Below are positions 1-9,660 of a stretch of 64,000 bases of DNA, piece after piece (positions within the stretch are counted from its first letter, which is position 1; each line of letters begins with the position of its first letter). Origin of the DNA: an uncultured Microbulbifer sp. (GTDB taxonomy: Bacteria; Pseudomonadota; Gammaproteobacteria; Pseudomonadales; Cellvibrionaceae); assembly GCF_947504145.1 (NCBI RefSeq), contig NZ_CANNGQ010000002.1, positions 806,001-870,000 of the forward strand, in the 5' to 3' direction. A program made the translations under genes and the position numbers. The notes beneath the pieces were generated by a model. The model searched no databases. It had not been told where the DNA came from and saw only the letters and a list, made by a program, of their open reading frames with translations.

Positions 1-48
1 AGTAATCACTGCTGAAAACCTGAAACCGGATTATTGGTTTCAAAACAG

Positions 49-74
49 AAAAGGGCCGCGATAGCGGCCCTTTT
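49..74. terminator. Bidirectional intrinsic terminator
   Basis: An 11-bp perfect stem (AAAAGGGCCGC at 49-59, GCGGCCCTTTT at 64-74) with a four-base loop. A and T runs flank it on both sides, so it can end the minus-strand DUF885 transcript and any plus-strand transcript entering from the left. A second small hairpin (TGAAACC 21-27, GGTTTCA 36-42) precedes it. No gene is visible in bases 1-48. Confidence 0.85.
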
Positions 75-99
75 CTTATTTTCAGGTGGAGCGAATTTA

Positions 100-1983
100 T
101 TAATTCAGCGCCGCCTGCCCACCGGCATCACTCATCGGTTGTGCGCGACTGATTTCACCGCCCTGGGATGCAATCCAGTCGTTCATGCGGCTTTCCAGTA
201 CATTCAGTGGCAGGGCACCAGCGCCCAGCAGGGCGTCGTGGAACTGGCGGATATCAAAGTTATTTCCCAGTGCTTCTTCGGCGCGTGCGCGAATCTCTTT
301 GATTTTCAGCTGCCCCACCTTGTAGGCCAGTGCCTGACCTGGCCACACCAGATAGCGGTCGATTTCCACTACCACATCGTGCTCCGGCTTCGCGCTGTTA
401 TTCATGAAATACTGGATAGCTTCATCCCGGCTCCAGCCCAGCTGGTGCATACCGGTATCTACCACCAATCGCACCGCGCGCCACATATCGTAAGTCAGCG
501 CACCAAACTCGTTGTACGGATCTTTGTACAGACCGAGGTCGTAGCCGAGGCTTTCGGAGTAGAGCCCCCAGCCTTCTACAAAACCGGTGTAAAACTTGTT
601 GCGGCGCAGCGGGTGAATATCTTTCTGTTCCTGTGCCAGCGCGATCTGCAGGTGGTGCCCGGGCATGGCTTCGTGCACCGTCAGCGCTTCCATTTCCCAG
701 GTCGGGCGGCTTTTCAGATTATAGGTGTTGGCAAAGAAAACCCCTGCGCGGCCGGCCTCGTAGGAACCCGGCTGGTAATAGGCTGTGGTCTGCGATTTTT
801 CCGAGTAGCTTGGGATCGGCTTCACCCCATAGGGCAGGCGTGGCAGCGTGCCGAACAGTGCCGGAAGCTCACCGTCGATTCGCTTGGCAATATCCCGGTA
901 ATTTTTCAGCAGGTCTTCTTTGTTGTCGTAGTAGAACTGCGGATCGTTCCGCAGGAATTCAGTAAATACCTTGAAGTCCCCAGCGAAGCCCGTTTTAGCG
1001 ATGATAGCGTCCATCTCATCGCGAATACGGCGCACTTCTTCCAGTCCGATGCGGTGAATTTCCTCCGGACTCAGGTCGGTGGTGGTGGTTTCCCGTACCT
1101 TGTAGGCGTACCAGCGAATACCGTCTTCATTTTTAGTGAAGGCGGTATCCGTGGTGGCATTCGGGATATAGTCGCGCTCGACGTATTCGGCAAAGCGCTT
1201 CCAGTTCGGCACCAGGGTTTTTTGGTAGATATTCTGCGCGCGGGTGCGCAGGCGATTTTGATGCGCCGCAGAAATACTTGCGGGCATTTCATAGAAAGCT
1301 TTGAGCAGTGGGCTCTGCTTTGGGTCTGCTGGAATCAGTGCGCGGATCTGGCCGGGAAGGTCGCGCAGGGTGATTTGGGGTGGAGTCAGTTTCTGCTCCG
1401 CACCTTTTTCCATGAGAATTTTGGTCTGCTCGATGAGGCCGGGCAGTTTGTCGAGGCGCGCCAGAATATTTTCATAATCGGCAGTGGTGCGCTTGGGCAT
1501 CGCATTCAGTACGCCGGGTACACTGCGCTGGATGCCACTCATGTGATTGACGGGCAGCAGGTGCTCGGGGAACTGATAGCCGCGGACTTCAAGCAGCAGA
1601 TCCTGGTACAGCAACTGGTAGTCGAGTTTTTCGGCGCTGCTCAGTTTGTCTTCGTTGAGATGACGGCTGGCGGCGAGCAGCTTCCGGGTCTGGCCTTTGC
1701 GGCGCTCGATCCCTTTGACGGATTGATCGGTCCAGTTTTCCTCGAAACCGGGATAGCCGCGGTAGGTGGCGGTCTCGGGGTAACTTTCCATTATCCAGCG
1801 GTAGCGCAGGTCCTGCAGTGCCTGAAGTTTGTCACTGGCGCCACTCTTGGGCAGTGTGTCCATGGCTTTTTCAAAGGCTTTGTGGTCCATGGCCTGAACG
1901 TTCAGGCTGGCGGCCATGATGGCTGCAGATAATCCGAGAAGTTTGGCGTTCAGGATTTTTTTAATGGATTTGGAAAAGGACAT
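100..1983 (-). CDS. DUF885 family secreted protein
   Basis: A 627-residue protein with a typical signal peptide (about residues 1-31, ending near NVQA) and then the DUF885 domain over most of its length. The family hallmark HEAMPGHH lies near residues 435-442. It resembles the HExxH zinc-peptidase signature, and some DUF885 members are treated as peptidases, but the substrate here is unknown. The product should be periplasmic or outer-membrane associated. The ATG at 1983 directly begins the signal peptide and is the natural start. The gene is monocistronic in appearance: a strong terminator follows at 49-74, and dxs upstream is separated by about 200 bases. Confidence 0.88.
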   Translation of the reverse strand: MSFSKSIKKILNAKLLGLSAAIMAASLNVQAMDHKAFEKAMDTLPKSGASDKLQALQDLRYRWIMESYPETATYRGYPGFEENWTDQSVKGIERRKGQTRKLLAASRHLNEDKLSSAEKLDYQLLYQDLLLEVRGYQFPEHLLPVNHMSGIQRSVPGVLNAMPKRTTADYENILARLDKLPGLIEQTKILMEKGAEQKLTPPQITLRDLPGQIRALIPADPKQSPLLKAFYEMPASISAAHQNRLRTRAQNIYQKTLVPNWKRFAEYVERDYIPNATTDTAFTKNEDGIRWYAYKVRETTTTDLSPEEIHRIGLEEVRRIRDEMDAIIAKTGFAGDFKVFTEFLRNDPQFYYDNKEDLLKNYRDIAKRIDGELPALFGTLPRLPYGVKPIPSYSEKSQTTAYYQPGSYEAGRAGVFFANTYNLKSRPTWEMEALTVHEAMPGHHLQIALAQEQKDIHPLRRNKFYTGFVEGWGLYSESLGYDLGLYKDPYNEFGALTYDMWRAVRLVVDTGMHQLGWSRDEAIQYFMNNSAKPEHDVVVEIDRYLVWPGQALAYKVGQLKIKEIRARAEEALGNNFDIRQFHDALLGAGALPLNVLESRMNDWIASQGGEISRAQPMSDAGGQAALN

Positions 1984-2085
1984 CGTACTTCCTGTCTCTG
2001 AATTATATGTTGTGTGTTTGCTTTGCTGGCGACAAGGTGCAAGGCCAAAATTTAAGGCGGGTCACAGGGGGAAGCTTTTCGGAAC

Positions 2086-2111
2086 CGTCGGCGACGTCCC
2101 TGTCGCCGACG
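2086..2111. other. Hairpin downstream of dxs
   Basis: A 10-bp GC-rich perfect inverted repeat (CGTCGGCGAC at 2086-2095 and GTCGCCGACG at 2102-2111, six-base loop) in the gap between dxs and the DUF885 gene. On the minus strand, the dxs direction, it is not followed by a T run, so it may protect the mRNA 3' end or act as a weak terminator. On the plus strand it is followed by CTTTTG. Confidence 0.5.
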
Positions 2112-2182
2112 CTTTTGAAAACGAATCCCCGGCACTTGGCCTTCGATTCGAGTTTTGTGTTTTTTATCGACTTTGTTTTACG

Positions 2183-4099
2183 TTATATCGCTGCAGCCTG
2201 ACCGTTTGACTGCGCCTGATGCATTTGTGTCTGGCGTTTGCGAATCTGTTCTTCGATACCTTTGGCATCAAGGCCGATTTCGGCGAGCAGTTTGGGGTGC
2301 TTGCCGTGTTCGATGGTTTTATCCGGCAAGCCCAGTTGCAACAGTGGTACTGGAACGATGCGCTGGTTCAGGTACTCCGATACCGCGCTGCCAGCACCGC
2401 CGGCGACGGTGTTTTCTTCCAGCGTCACCAGCAGCTCGTGGCTGTCCGCGAGCTGGTTGATCAGCGCTTCATCCAATGGCTTGACCCAGCGCATATCCAC
2501 CAGGGTCGCACCGAGTCTTTCCGCCGCTTCGCGGGCCGGAGCCAGCAAGGTGCCGAAGCTCATGATGGCCACGTTACTGCCTTCCTGAATCACACGGCCT
2601 TTGCCGATGGGCAGCTCGGTCATGTCTTTTTCGATGGTGACACCCGGGCCGGTGCCGCGGGGGTAGCGCACCGCGGAGGGGCCATCGTACTGGTACGCGG
2701 TGTAGAGCAGCTGGCGGCACTCGTTCTCGTCGCTGGGTGCGGCAATAACGATATGTGGCAGGCAGCGCATAAAGGTCAGGTCGAAACTGCCCGCATGGGT
2801 GGGGCCGTCTTCACCGACGAGGCCGGCGCGGTCGATGGCAAAGGTGACATCCAGATTCTGGATGGCCACATCGTGCACCAGCTGGTCATAGCCGCGCTGC
2901 AGGAAGGTGGAGTAAATCGCTACCACCGGTTTCTGATCTTCGCAGGCGAGTCCGGCGGCGAGGGTGACCGCGTGTTGTTCGGCAATGGCCACATCGTGGT
3001 AGCGCTCCGGGAAGCGCTCGGCAAACTCCACCATACCGGAGCCTTCGCACATCGCGGGGGTGATGCCGATGAGCTTTTCATCCTGCTCGGCGGTGTCACA
3101 CAGCCACTGGCCAAAAATATCCTGGTATTTCGGGCCTTTCTTTTTTGTTTCAGCCGCTGCCACTTGAACCTTGGGTTTCGGCTCCAGCTTATTCAGCGCG
3201 TGGTAGCCCACCGGGTCTTCTTCCGCGGGGCCGAAGCCCTTGCCCTTGGTGGTGACGATATGCAGCAGCTGCGGGCCGCGCTGATTGCGCAGGTTGCGCA
3301 GGGTGTGCACCAGATCCTGCATGTTATGGCCGTCCAGTGGGCCCACATAGTTGAAACCCAGTTCCTCGAACAGGGTGCCGGGGGTAATCATGCCCTTGAC
3401 GTGTTCTTCGGTGCGGCGTGCCAGCTGCCAGGCCTTGGGGATGGCCGACAGGATCTTGCGGCTGCCCTCGCGCATGTTCAGGTACGTCTTGCTGGCCAGA
3501 ATCCGCGCGAAGTAGGTGGCGAGGCCGCCCACGTTCTTGGAGATGGACATGCGGTTGTCATTGAGTACCACCAGCATGTCTTTGCCGGTATGAGCGGCGT
3601 GGTTGAGCGCCTCGAAGGCCATGCCCGCGGTCATGGCGCCGTCGCCGATCACCGCAACCACCTTGCGCTCGTCCGGGGAACCCAGGGCCATACCCAGGGC
3701 GGCACTGATAGAGGTGCTGGAGTGACCGACGCCGAAGGTGTCGTAGGGGCTCTCGGAGCGCTTGGGGAAACCGGACAGGCCACCCTGCTGGCGCATGGTA
3801 AGCATCTGCTCACGACGGCCGGTGAGGATCTTGTGCGGGTAGGTCTGGTGGCCCACATCCCACACCAGGCGGTCTTCCGGGGTGTTGTAGATGTAGTGCA
3901 GGGCGATGGTGAGCTCTACGACGCCCAAGCCGGCACCGAAGTGGCCGCCGGTCTGGCCTACGCAGTAGAGCAGGTATTCACGCAGCTCCGTTGCCAGCTC
4001 TGGCAACTGTTTTTCCGACAGGGCGCGCAGTTGGGCCGGGTCGTCGATCTGGTCGAGAAGCGGCGTTGACGGGCGCTGGCGGGGTATCTCGTCGAACAT
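2183..4099 (-). CDS. dxs: 1-Deoxy-D-xylulose-5-phosphate synthase
   Basis: A 638-residue, full-length DXS, the thiamine-diphosphate enzyme that condenses pyruvate and glyceraldehyde 3-phosphate in the first step of the MEP isoprenoid pathway. The N-terminal ThDP domain shows [14 protein letters not shown] (about residue 123 on) and the [15 protein letters not shown] metal/ThDP motif. The central transketolase-like domain carries the catalytic glutamate in [12 protein letters not shown]. The ATG at 4099 has AGGA about 10 bases upstream. In many gammaproteobacteria it follows xseB-ispA directly; here those genes sit more than 8 kb upstream, behind the Mrp operon. Confidence 0.98.
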   Translation of the reverse strand: MFDEIPRQRPSTPLLDQIDDPAQLRALSEKQLPELATELREYLLYCVGQTGGHFGAGLGVVELTIALHYIYNTPEDRLVWDVGHQTYPHKILTGRREQMLTMRQQGGLSGFPKRSESPYDTFGVGHSSTSISAALGMALGSPDERKVVAVIGDGAMTAGMAFEALNHAAHTGKDMLVVLNDNRMSISKNVGGLATYFARILASKTYLNMREGSRKILSAIPKAWQLARRTEEHVKGMITPGTLFEELGFNYVGPLDGHNMQDLVHTLRNLRNQRGPQLLHIVTTKGKGFGPAEEDPVGYHALNKLEPKPKVQVAAAETKKKGPKYQDIFGQWLCDTAEQDEKLIGITPAMCEGSGMVEFAERFPERYHDVAIAEQHAVTLAAGLACEDQKPVVAIYSTFLQRGYDQLVHDVAIQNLDVTFAIDRAGLVGEDGPTHAGSFDLTFMRCLPHIVIAAPSDENECRQLLYTAYQYDGPSAVRYPRGTGPGVTIEKDMTELPIGKGRVIQEGSNVAIMSFGTLLAPAREAAERLGATLVDMRWVKPLDEALINQLADSHELLVTLEENTVAGGAGSAVSEYLNQRIVPVPLLQLGLPDKTIEHGKHPKLLAEIGLDAKGIEEQIRKRQTQMHQAQSNGQAAAI

Positions 4100-4270
4100 C
4101 TAGGGTCCTGAATTCGGGCGTTCGGGCCCGCTTTCGGGTGCCGCTTTCGGTGAAAAGTGGCGTCGGGCCCAAGGTATCAATTGCAACTGATAGTAGAAGC
4201 GAATTGTATGCCCACCGCGGGGAGATTGCATCCTGCGCGGTATCTGGGTTTCCGGTCATGTTTTCACCGG

Positions 4271-5977
4271 TTACAGCCACCCGAGTATCAGGTAAATCCC
4301 CAGCAGCAGTACTACACCGGCCACCATGCTGCCGGTGAGCCAGTTGCGGGCCATGATGCCGTCGGCGCGGTGGTGCACCGTCACGCCTTCCACCAGCCGT
4401 GCAACACCGCCCACGGCCGCGGTGCGCAAGCGCTGGTCGAGGGCGAACAGGCGGTTGAACAGGGTGCGCAGGACGTCCGGCACCAGGCGGCGGTAGATCC
4501 ACTCCACATCCAGATTTACCGATGGCAGCTCTGGCGGGTACAGGTGGCGCAGGTTCAGCCATACGAAGGCCAGGGCGGAGAAGAACAGCAGCTGCAGCTG
4601 AGTCAGCACGTGGGTCACATCGTAAGGCGTGTAGGCCACCTCGTGGGGTAGCAGGCTGTACAGGGCCTGTGGATAGATACCCACAGTCAGACACAGGGCG
4701 GCGGCGATGCTCATGGCGATCAGCATATTCACCGGCGGCTCCCGCGCTGGCAGCTTGGCGTCGTGGGCGAAGAAGGCGAAGTAGGGAATCTTGATGCCCG
4801 CATGGTGGAACACCCCGGCGGAGGCGAACAGCAGGATCAGCCATACCCAATCGTGCCCGTTCTTGATGGCCGCGCTCATCACCATGGACTTACTGACAAA
4901 GCCGCTGAACAGGGGGAAGGCGGAAATGGACGCGGCGCCGATAATACACAGCACCGTGGTCTTGGGCATTTTCTTGTACAGGCCGCCGAGCTCTGAGCCG
5001 TTGATCTTGCCGGTCACATGTAGCACCGCCCCCATGGACATAAACAGCAGGCCCTTGAAAATCACATCGTTAAAGGCGTGGGCCACGGCGCCGTTGATAG
5101 CCAGCGAGGTGCCGATGCCGATACCTACTACCATAAAGCCCAGCTGGTTAATCAGGCTGTAGGCCAGTACCCGGCGCAGGTCGTTTTCGATCACCGCAAA
5201 GAAGATCGGGAAGCAGGCCATGGTGGCGCCGATGTATACCAGCAGCTCGGTGCCCGGGTAGGCCCGCGCCAGTGCGTAGATGGCTACCTTGGTGGTGAAG
5301 GCGCTCAGGAATACGGTGCCCGTGGGTGTGGACTCCGGGTAGGCGTCGGTGAGCCAGTTGTGGAAAAAGGGGAAGGCGCACTTGATGCCGAAGGCGAGGA
5401 AGATCATCCAGCTGTAGGCGCTCTCATTCAACCCGATCTGGCCAAATTCCAGGGAACCGTGGGTCTGGCTATAGATGATGATTCCGCCCAGCAGCAACAG
5501 CCCGGAGAGGATATGCAGGGTGAAGTAGCGCAGCCCGGCCATATAGGCGCGGCCACTGCGCCGCGCCCACACCAGGAATACCGAGGTCAGTGCCAGCAGT
5601 TCCCAGAAGATAAACAGAGTCAGCAGGTCGCCGGCAAACACCGCACCCAGGGCACTGCCCGCGTACAGCATGCTCGCTACCTGTTGCAAAGTATCGCGCA
5701 CGTGCAGGGCATAAATGACCGCGATCAGGGCTGCGATATGGAACAGGTAGCCAAACAGCAGGCTGAGTTTATCCGTCTTGAACAGCAGTAAATTAAAATC
5801 GAGAACGGTGTAGTGGCCGAACTCCACGCCCGCGTCGGCACCGGCACCCAGCTGCCACAGATTGATAAGGCCGAGAATCGGTACCGCGATAAACAGCAGC
5901 GCCCGCGCCCAACCGCGCAGGAAAAGTCCTAAAGCCGCGGCAATAAAAAACGGAATAAACGGAGCAATTTCAAGCAT
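4271..5977 (-). CDS. Mrp/Mbh-type antiporter subunit D-like protein (third copy)
   Basis: A 568-residue polytopic membrane protein of the proton-conducting NuoL/M/N-MrpA/D family. The conserved core is visible, for example the region around LLTLFIFWELLALTS, whose glutamate matches the TM5 Glu of the family, and KCAFPFFHNWLTDAYPEST, the family K-x-(6-8)-H-x-WL signature. It is the last gene of the operon and overlaps the preceding small gene by 8 bases. It is longer than the other two D-like subunits, having a hydrophilic stretch near residues 470-530 followed by a final helix. Presumed role: proton or cation channel half in a multi-subunit antiporter. Confidence 0.9.
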   Translation of the reverse strand: MLEIAPFIPFFIAAALGLFLRGWARALLFIAVPILGLINLWQLGAGADAGVEFGHYTVLDFNLLLFKTDKLSLLFGYLFHIAALIAVIYALHVRDTLQQVASMLYAGSALGAVFAGDLLTLFIFWELLALTSVFLVWARRSGRAYMAGLRYFTLHILSGLLLLGGIIIYSQTHGSLEFGQIGLNESAYSWMIFLAFGIKCAFPFFHNWLTDAYPESTPTGTVFLSAFTTKVAIYALARAYPGTELLVYIGATMACFPIFFAVIENDLRRVLAYSLINQLGFMVVGIGIGTSLAINGAVAHAFNDVIFKGLLFMSMGAVLHVTGKINGSELGGLYKKMPKTTVLCIIGAASISAFPLFSGFVSKSMVMSAAIKNGHDWVWLILLFASAGVFHHAGIKIPYFAFFAHDAKLPAREPPVNMLIAMSIAAALCLTVGIYPQALYSLLPHEVAYTPYDVTHVLTQLQLLFFSALAFVWLNLRHLYPPELPSVNLDVEWIYRRLVPDVLRTLFNRLFALDQRLRTAAVGGVARLVEGVTVHHRADGIMARNWLTGSMVAGVVLLLGIYLILGWL

Positions 5978-6308
5978 GATCGCGCCCTCCGCCCAGGTGG
6001 ATGGTGGGGGGCACGTCTACCGATGCAATATCGTCTGGCTCGTCATCGTCTGCCAGTTCCCGCTTGTCGTAATAGTCTTCCGGGCGCATCAGGAAGGTGC
6101 GCATCCACTTGGCCACAACCACCAGCGCGACACAGCCCACAAAACCATAAACGGGATAGAAGCCCGGCAGTCCTTCCCAGCGGTATTCCGTGTGGCGGTG
6201 AATCACAAAGTCCAACGCAAACAGAACAAAGCAGGTGGCGTAAAACACCCGCAGGACTTTGCGGATATTGTCCGGATTGTCGAAGAAATAGGTTTTTTCG
6301 CTGTTCAT
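5970..6308 (-). CDS. Small membrane protein of the Mrp operon
   Basis: A 112-residue protein with two predicted membrane helices (about residues 18-35 and 52-68), a charged linker and an acidic tail containing DDDEPDD. It lies between two antiporter D-like genes, 7 bases after the upstream one and overlapping the downstream one by 8, so it is almost certainly translated as part of the operon. I do not recognise its family. Position and topology suggest an accessory subunit that packs between the two large antiporter-like subunits. Confidence 0.8.
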   Translation of the reverse strand: MNSEKTYFFDNPDNIRKVLRVFYATCFVLFALDFVIHRHTEYRWEGLPGFYPVYGFVGCVALVVVAKWMRTFLMRPEDYYDKRELADDDEPDDIASVDVPPTIHLGGGRDHA

Positions 6309-6315
6309 AGACTGG

Positions 6316-7785
6316 TCAGATTCCCGCGGCGATCAATCGGTAAAAAATATCCGGGTACAGCAACAGATAAACACAGGCCGAGGCGGTTACGGTCAGCGCA
6401 ATCACTGAAGGCAGAGGCGCTTCCTTGAGTACCACCGCGGTGCCAGCTTCAATCTCCAGTGGCTTTTTGCCACCAAAGAACGCCTGCAGCGGAATCGGCA
6501 ACAGATAGGCAATACTCAGCAGGGAGCTGATCATCAGCAGTGCCATCAGGATCCATTGCTCCGCCTCAAAAGTGCCGAGCATCAGATACCACTTGCTCCA
6601 GGTGCCGCCGGTGGGCGGAATGCCGATAATGCACAAGCTGGCCACAAAAAACGCCGTCATTGTCACCGGCATCTGTCGGCCCAGGCCGCGCAGCTCGTTC
6701 ACTTCGGTTTTGTGTGCGGCGACCAGAATGGCGCCCGCGCAGAAGAACAGGGTGATCTTGCCAAACGCGTGCATCACAATATGCAGCGCACTGCCGGTCA
6801 TGCCCGCGCTGGTGGCGAGCAGGGCGCCGAGGGTGATGTACCCCAGCTGGCTGACAGTGGAATAGGCCAGGCGTTTTTTCAGGTTTTGTTGACGCAAGGC
6901 GATGATGGACGCAAACAGAATCGAAACGCCCGCCAGGTACAGCAGCCACTCGGTGGCGGGAATGCTCTTCAGGGTGTCGATGCCAAAAATCAGTAGGCAG
7001 ATTTTCAGCAGTACAAACACGCCCGCTTTAACCACCGCCACCGCGTGCAGCAGTGCACTCACCGGTGTGGGCGCCACCATGGCGGCGGGCAGCCAGCGAT
7101 GGAACGGCATGATCGCCGCCTTGCCCACACCGAATACAAACAGCCCCAGTAATACTGAGAGCAGCGCCACCGAGGTGCCCGGTGAAAAGATCCCGCCTTG
7201 CTTGAACGACAGGGTGCCAGCCAGAAGCCAGGTGGCAATAATCGCGAGCAGGAAAAACCCTACCGAGGTGCCCAGCAGTATCCCCAGGTATGTCCGCCCA
7301 CCCTGGCGCGCCTTGTCAGTACCCGCGTGGGTCACCAGCGGGTAGGTGCACAGGGTCAGCAGTTCGTAAAAGATAAACAGGGTAAACAGGTTTTCTGCAA
7401 AGGCGATGCCCATCACCGCGCCGATGGACACCGCAAACAGGCTGTAAAACCGTGTCTGGTTTTGCTCGCCGTGGCCGCGCATATAGCCGATGGCGTAGAG
7501 GGTGGTGATGATCCACAGGAAGCTCGCTACCAACGCAAACATCAGACCCAGCGGCTCGACGCGGAAGGCGAGGGCCAGTCCCGGCAATATATCCAGCCAG
7601 TGCACGGCAATGGTCTGCCCATTCAGCAAGGGAAGATAAAGCTGGGCGACGGTGGCGAACAGGGCGCTGGCGGCGATTAGCGAAACAGCTTCACGCACAT
7701 TTTCCCGGCGGGCTGTCAACTGAATGCCAACCACCGCCAGCAGCGGGATCACCAGGGAGAGTTGTAACAGGCTGGCTGAATTCAT
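6316..7785 (-). CDS. Mrp-type antiporter subunit D-like protein (second copy)
   Basis: A 489-residue polytopic protein of the proton-conducting MrpD/NuoM-N family. It shows LFTLFIFYELLTLCTYPLV (conserved TM5 Glu region), KAAIMPFHRWLPAAMVAPTP (family lysine/WLP signature) and PTPVSALLHAVAVVKAG (TM7-8 His/Lys region), which fit ion translocation. Its start overlaps the upstream D-like gene by 4 bases (ATGA-type overlap), indicating translational coupling. Confidence 0.93.
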   Translation of the reverse strand: MNSASLLQLSLVIPLLAVVGIQLTARRENVREAVSLIAASALFATVAQLYLPLLNGQTIAVHWLDILPGLALAFRVEPLGLMFALVASFLWIITTLYAIGYMRGHGEQNQTRFYSLFAVSIGAVMGIAFAENLFTLFIFYELLTLCTYPLVTHAGTDKARQGGRTYLGILLGTSVGFFLLAIIATWLLAGTLSFKQGGIFSPGTSVALLSVLLGLFVFGVGKAAIMPFHRWLPAAMVAPTPVSALLHAVAVVKAGVFVLLKICLLIFGIDTLKSIPATEWLLYLAGVSILFASIIALRQQNLKKRLAYSTVSQLGYITLGALLATSAGMTGSALHIVMHAFGKITLFFCAGAILVAAHKTEVNELRGLGRQMPVTMTAFFVASLCIIGIPPTGGTWSKWYLMLGTFEAEQWILMALLMISSLLSIAYLLPIPLQAFFGGKKPLEIEAGTAVVLKEAPLPSVIALTVTASACVYLLLYPDIFYRLIAAGI

Positions 7786-9257
7786 TGCGCAGCGCCTCCG
7801 AGCAGGAATTGCGAGGCTGCGGAAGTAACTTCTACCGGCAGGCGGGTGTCGATGCCAAAATAAATATTCGCGGCGATCAGCAGCCAGGTGGGTAGCAGAA
7901 TACCCAGTGGTGCTTCCTTCACAGCGTCAACCTCCGGCGCCTGGAAATAGGCCGCTTCCACGAGCTTCCAGATATACGCCACCGCCAGCAGCGAGCCCAG
8001 TACCACAAGCACCGCTACCCACCACAACTGTTGCTCAATAGCTGCGGCAATCAGATACCACTTGCTGACAAAGCCTACGGTCAGCGGCATGCCGATCAGG
8101 CTGATACCGCCGACCACGATGGCTGCCATGGTCCAGGGCATGGTGCGGCCGAGGCCGCGGAACTGTTCGATGCGGCAAGCGCCCAGTTGGTACACCAGCC
8201 CCGCCAGTGCCAGAAACAGCCCGCCCTTCATCAGCGCGTGGTTGAACATGTGCAATAGAGTGGCCTGCAGTGCCGTGGCGGTGCCAATACCGATTCCCAC
8301 AACCATATAACCAATCTGCGCCACGCTGGAAAATGCCAGCATGCGTTTGATATTGGCCTGATAGATGGCAACGATGGAGGCGGCAAATACGCCCACCAGG
8401 CCGAGCCCTACCAGCAGGATATCCAGCGGCAGGTGCGACAGGGAGAAATCCACTCCGAATACGGTAAAGGTAAAGCGCAGTAACAGATACAACGCGACCT
8501 TGGTGGCGGTAGCGGCGAGAAAGGCAGTTACGATTGAGGGCGCGCAGCTGTAGGCGTTGGGTAGCCATAGGTGCAGAGGGAACAGGGCGAGTTTGAGACA
8601 GATACCCAGAAAAATAAATGCAAAGGCGGCGAGCACCGTGGTGGACTCACTGAGCGGCGGAATGCGCGCAGCCAAGTCCGCCATATTCAGGGTACCGGTC
8701 ATCATGTACAGAAAGCCGATACCGATCAGAATAAAGGTCGCGCCGATGGTGCCCATAATCAGGTACTGGAACGCCGCCCACAGCGCGCGCCGGTCTTTGC
8801 CCAGGGCAATCAGCGCGTAGGTAGACAGGGACGAAATTTCCAGAAAAACGAATACGTTGAAGGCATCGCCGGTGGCGACGATGCCCAGAAGCCCGGCGAA
8901 GCACAACAAATAGAGGGTGTAAAATACCGTCTGCCGATTGGGTTCCAGCTCTTTTTGGACACTGGTATGTGCGGCGGTCAACACCACGGTGCTCAGGGCC
9001 GTGACGATAAACAGCACCCAGGCGTTGAGCAGGTCGATGCGATATTCAATACCCCAGGGCGCCTGCCAGCCACCCAGGGTGTAACTGATCGGGCCAGTAG
9101 CGTACACCTGCTGCAACAGCAGTACGCTGACAATCAGCGCGGCGAAGCTGACTGCCAGGGTAAACAGCCACACCAGATTGGCTTTGCGAATCAGCAGGCA
9201 GGAGGGCGCCGCCATCAGCGGCAGGATTACTTGCAGGATTGGAAGATGTGCCAGCAT
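7782..9257 (-). CDS. Mrp-type antiporter subunit D (first copy)
   Basis: A 491-residue proton-conducting antiporter subunit, the one most like classical MrpD. It has FNVFVFLEISSLSTYALIAL (TM5 Glu), KLALFPLHLWLPNAYSCAPS (Lys and WLPNAY signature) and multiple conserved Lys/His residues in helices. It follows the MrpC gene after 3 bases, the usual C-D order of Mrp operons. With two further D-like genes it supplies three antiporter-like channels to one complex. It should sit in the inner membrane and exchange Na+ or K+ for protons. Confidence 0.95.
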   Translation of the reverse strand: MLAHLPILQVILPLMAAPSCLLIRKANLVWLFTLAVSFAALIVSVLLLQQVYATGPISYTLGGWQAPWGIEYRIDLLNAWVLFIVTALSTVVLTAAHTSVQKELEPNRQTVFYTLYLLCFAGLLGIVATGDAFNVFVFLEISSLSTYALIALGKDRRALWAAFQYLIMGTIGATFILIGIGFLYMMTGTLNMADLAARIPPLSESTTVLAAFAFIFLGICLKLALFPLHLWLPNAYSCAPSIVTAFLAATATKVALYLLLRFTFTVFGVDFSLSHLPLDILLVGLGLVGVFAASIVAIYQANIKRMLAFSSVAQIGYMVVGIGIGTATALQATLLHMFNHALMKGGLFLALAGLVYQLGACRIEQFRGLGRTMPWTMAAIVVGGISLIGMPLTVGFVSKWYLIAAAIEQQLWWVAVLVVLGSLLAVAYIWKLVEAAYFQAPEVDAVKEAPLGILLPTWLLIAANIYFGIDTRLPVEVTSAASQFLLGGAAQ

Positions 9258-9260
9258 CGT

Positions 9261-9659
9261 TTATTGCTCCTTGCCGGCAGAAACCCGGGCATGATGGGCG
9301 CTGCGTTCCTGCATTTCTTCCGCTGCCTGAATGTCGCGCTCCTCAATGGAGCCGTAGGCGCGCTTTATCCGGATGATCAGTGCCAGTGCCAGTGCGGTCG
9401 TGGCAATGCCCACCACAATGGCAGTGAGAATGAGTACGTGGGGCAGAGGGTTGGAATACAGAACTTCCCCTTCGTTCAGGATGGGCGCGCCGCCGCCGTC
9501 CACTTTTCCCACACTGATATAAAAAATAAAAACCGAGGTCTGGAAAATATTCAGGCCAATGATTTTTTTCACCAGGTTACCCTGGGCGATAACCATATAC
9601 AGGCCGATCATCATCAATGCGATAACGATCCAGTAGTTGTAGTGTGATGCGAGTAACAT
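9261..9659 (-). CDS. Mrp-type antiporter subunit C (NuoK-like)
   Basis: A 132-residue NuoK/MrpC-like protein with three hydrophobic helices, including the helix IVIALMMIGLYMVIAQ and the segment PHVLILTAIVVGIATTALAL, typical of MrpC. The frame is open farther upstream to 9725, but that extension overlaps the MrpAB gene and reads as non-membrane sequence. The ATG at 9659, one base after the upstream stop (TAA-G-ATG), gives the normal MrpC length. The C-terminal tail is hydrophilic and slightly longer than usual. Confidence 0.93.
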   Translation of the reverse strand: MLLASHYNYWIVIALMMIGLYMVIAQGNLVKKIIGLNIFQTSVFIFYISVGKVDGGGAPILNEGEVLYSNPLPHVLILTAIVVGIATTALALALIIRIKRAYGSIEERDIQAAEEMQERSAHHARVSAGKEQ

Positions 9660-9660
9660 C

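Noticed and set aside
34-1932. 632-codon open frame on the plus strand opposite the DUF885 gene
   Set aside because: It is an antisense shadow in high-GC DNA; the minus-strand protein has a signal peptide and family motifs, the plus-strand reading has none.
2219-4069. 616-codon plus-strand frame opposite dxs
   Set aside because: Antisense shadow; dxs is fully supported and the shadow lacks any domain.
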